Shown here: positions 8,316 to 12,613 of the stretch, piece after piece
Layout of the letters: each line of letters starts with the position of its first letter
Position numbering within the stretch: position 1 is the first letter of the stretch
Assembly (NCBI GenBank): GCA_030141585.1
Contig: JAQIFP010000113.1
Location: 1-12,613, forward strand
DNA: 12,613 bases
From: Ophryocystis elektroscirrha
Taxonomy: Eukaryota > Apicomplexa > Conoidasida > Neogregarinorida > Ophryocystidae
Direction: 5' to 3'
Made by a program: the position numbers and the translations under genes
Notes under the pieces: generated by a model
The model's database searches: none
What the model saw: the letters and a program-made list of their open reading frames with translations, nothing else
Told to the model about the DNA's origin: nothing

Positions 8316-8367
8316 TTTTCAAATATACACAAGTGTACCGGAACACATTAAAAAAAAACACACATCG
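8316..8367 (-). promoter_or_regulatory. 52-bp IMPDH-IMP4 intergenic spacer
   Basis: This is the whole distance between the IMPDH stop and the IMP4 start on the same strand. On the minus strand it contains TGTGTG, a run of nine T, and the short inverted repeat TACAC-TT-GTGTA. It must hold, or be overlapped by, the IMPDH 3' end and the IMP4 promoter or leader. No specific promoter motif is recognised. Confidence 0.5.
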
Positions 8368-11382
<3,015 letters not shown>

Positions 11383-11761
11383 TTATTTTAATATTTGGGC
11401 GTGAGCTTGAAATCTTGTATTTTATTATTATTTGAGAGCCTTTTCTGTATATATATATTGTACGTTAAACTATAGTTATCATAAATAGGTACTTTTTATT
11501 GCTCTGAACAAATTTATTTCGATTTTTCGGAAAATTAGCGGTATATAGCCCTGATGTTAAGCGCAAAATATAATAATTACAGCTAGTACTAAGTAATAAT
11601 TTTTGAATGCCCCAATTTATTATATTGAGTATAACATATAACCTAGATATTTATTCATTAATATACAGCACACAAAATCACGCATATATATATACATATC
11701 AACAATATTTCCATAGTTACTATAGAAATAACGTTTTTAGTAATGACTTTCATATTAATGC

Positions 11762-11780
11762 AAACTTATAATATAAGTTT
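11762..11780. other. perfect 9-bp-arm palindrome
   Basis: AAACTTATA and TATAAGTTT flank a single A, about 380 bp upstream of the IMPDH start. It could be a protein-binding site or a chance feature. Confidence 0.6.
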
Positions 11781-12056
11781 AAATATATCAATTTATTTAT
11801 TTAAAATAGATATAATAATTATCGCTTAAGCCTTAAAATGTTCCAAAAGGCATGCTCTGCTTATAATTTGAAGAAAACTTTGATAAATATCATTCTTTAC
11901 TGATAAAACGTCTTTTCAAGTATTGCTTATTACATACGATATATAAGCATAAACTTATTGCTTGTATACTTATTCTTAAAATAGTCATATTTAAATACTT
12001 TAATATTACATATAAATGTATTTATATGTACTTAACGCTGTCATACACTTTATTAT

Positions 12057-12451
12057 ATACATATATATATATATATTTATATTCATATGTATGAATAAAT
12101 GTTTAATTATAAATAATCAATTATATATATGAATCTATATATATATATATATGGACTCATATATACATAACTATATAGAAAAATACATATAAATATATAT
12201 GGATCCTATATATTTGTATATATTTTCATATATAGTCATATGGATATATATATATATATATGTATATTTGTATATACAATAAGTATGACCATATATACAA
12301 TCATATCATTTATAATATATATATATAAATATATATATTATAAATATATATACTCATATATATAACTATATATAAATATATATTTAAATATATATGAATT
12401 ATATACATTAATACATTATATATATTCATATATAGTCATATATACACATAT

Positions 12452-12489
<38 letters not shown>

Positions 12490-12500
12490 GTTTATTTATA
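12057..12500. repeat. TA-rich repeat block with dispersed-repeat copies B and C
   Basis: Copy B (about 12413-12500) repeats the ordered blocks of the IMPDH-intron copy at near identity. Copy C (about 12222-12272) has the same TTCATATATAGTCATA start but lacks about 10 bp (TATACACATA) before TGGATATATA. Other fragments with ATATGGATCC and ATATGGACTC look like more decayed relatives. Confidence 0.8.
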
Positions 12501-12613
12501 TATGTGTGTATATCTAATTTATTTTAATATAATTTTATATGTACGCATATAAGCATTTTTATATGTCCGAAGTATTATTGAGGTGATATTTGAGAAGCAA
12601 AATTAAGTTTGTG

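Larger units (their letters stand above)
11383..12613. other. gene-free region upstream of IMPDH
   Basis: Positions 11383-12050 are moderately complex AT-rich DNA. They include a perfect palindrome at 11762-11780 and a 21-codon ORF at 11838-11903 that I do not consider a gene. Positions 12055-12500 are almost entirely TA-rich repeats. The last ~65 bp become more complex again. The IMPDH promoter should be in the first part, but no motif is recognised. Confidence 0.65.

Noticed and set aside
11838..11903. 21-codon plus-strand ORF
   Set aside because: It is too short to separate from chance, with no splice signals that would extend it and no recognisable motif.

Overview
This is nuclear DNA of a very AT-rich eukaryote. 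The protein families are eukaryotic, and two genes on the minus strand are cut by many GT-AG introns. All inferred stops fit the standard code. The extreme AT bias, an Asn/Ser-rich insert in one conserved protein, and introns of only 31-34 bp suggest a protist with a compact genome. An alveolate such as an apicomplexan relative is my guess, mainly from the IMPDH sequence style ([14 protein letters not shown]), but the sequence alone does not prove it.

Layout. Positions 1-311 are the end of an intron, filled by a 12-bp tandem repeat. Positions 312-1879 (+) hold the last four exons of a CBS-domain protein that looks like an AMPK gamma (SNF4-type) subunit; its 5' part lies outside the window. 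Positions 2685-3713 (+) hold an intronless nucleotide-sugar transporter, closest to GDP-fucose transporters. Positions 4255-7017 (+) hold an intronless Utp21/WDR36 homologue. On the minus strand, 8315-7009 is IMP4 (five exons) and 11382-8368 is a complete eukaryotic-type IMP dehydrogenase (eight exons). Positions 11383-12613 are gene-free as far as I can see and end in TA-rich repeats.

The exon models were built by hand. Every junction in IMP4 and IMPDH keeps reading phase and restores family motifs across the splice: IMP4 totals 924 nt (307 aa) and IMPDH totals 1470 nt (489 aa). In the three split genes, fourteen complete introns were placed. Six are 31-34 bp and eight are 99-677 bp, with nothing in between.

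Functional picture. Utp21 (UTP-B module) and Imp4 (Mpp10-Imp3-Imp4 module) both act in the U3 snoRNP/SSU processome that makes 18S rRNA. Here they are convergent neighbours whose coding 3' ends overlap by 9 bp. IMPDH makes XMP for GTP synthesis, and its stop codon is only 52 bp upstream of the IMP4 start on the same strand. The transporter probably moves a guanine-nucleotide sugar, and the AMPK-gamma-like protein would sense adenine nucleotides. A link between these roles is only an inference. I saw no tRNA, rRNA, CRISPR array or transposase gene.
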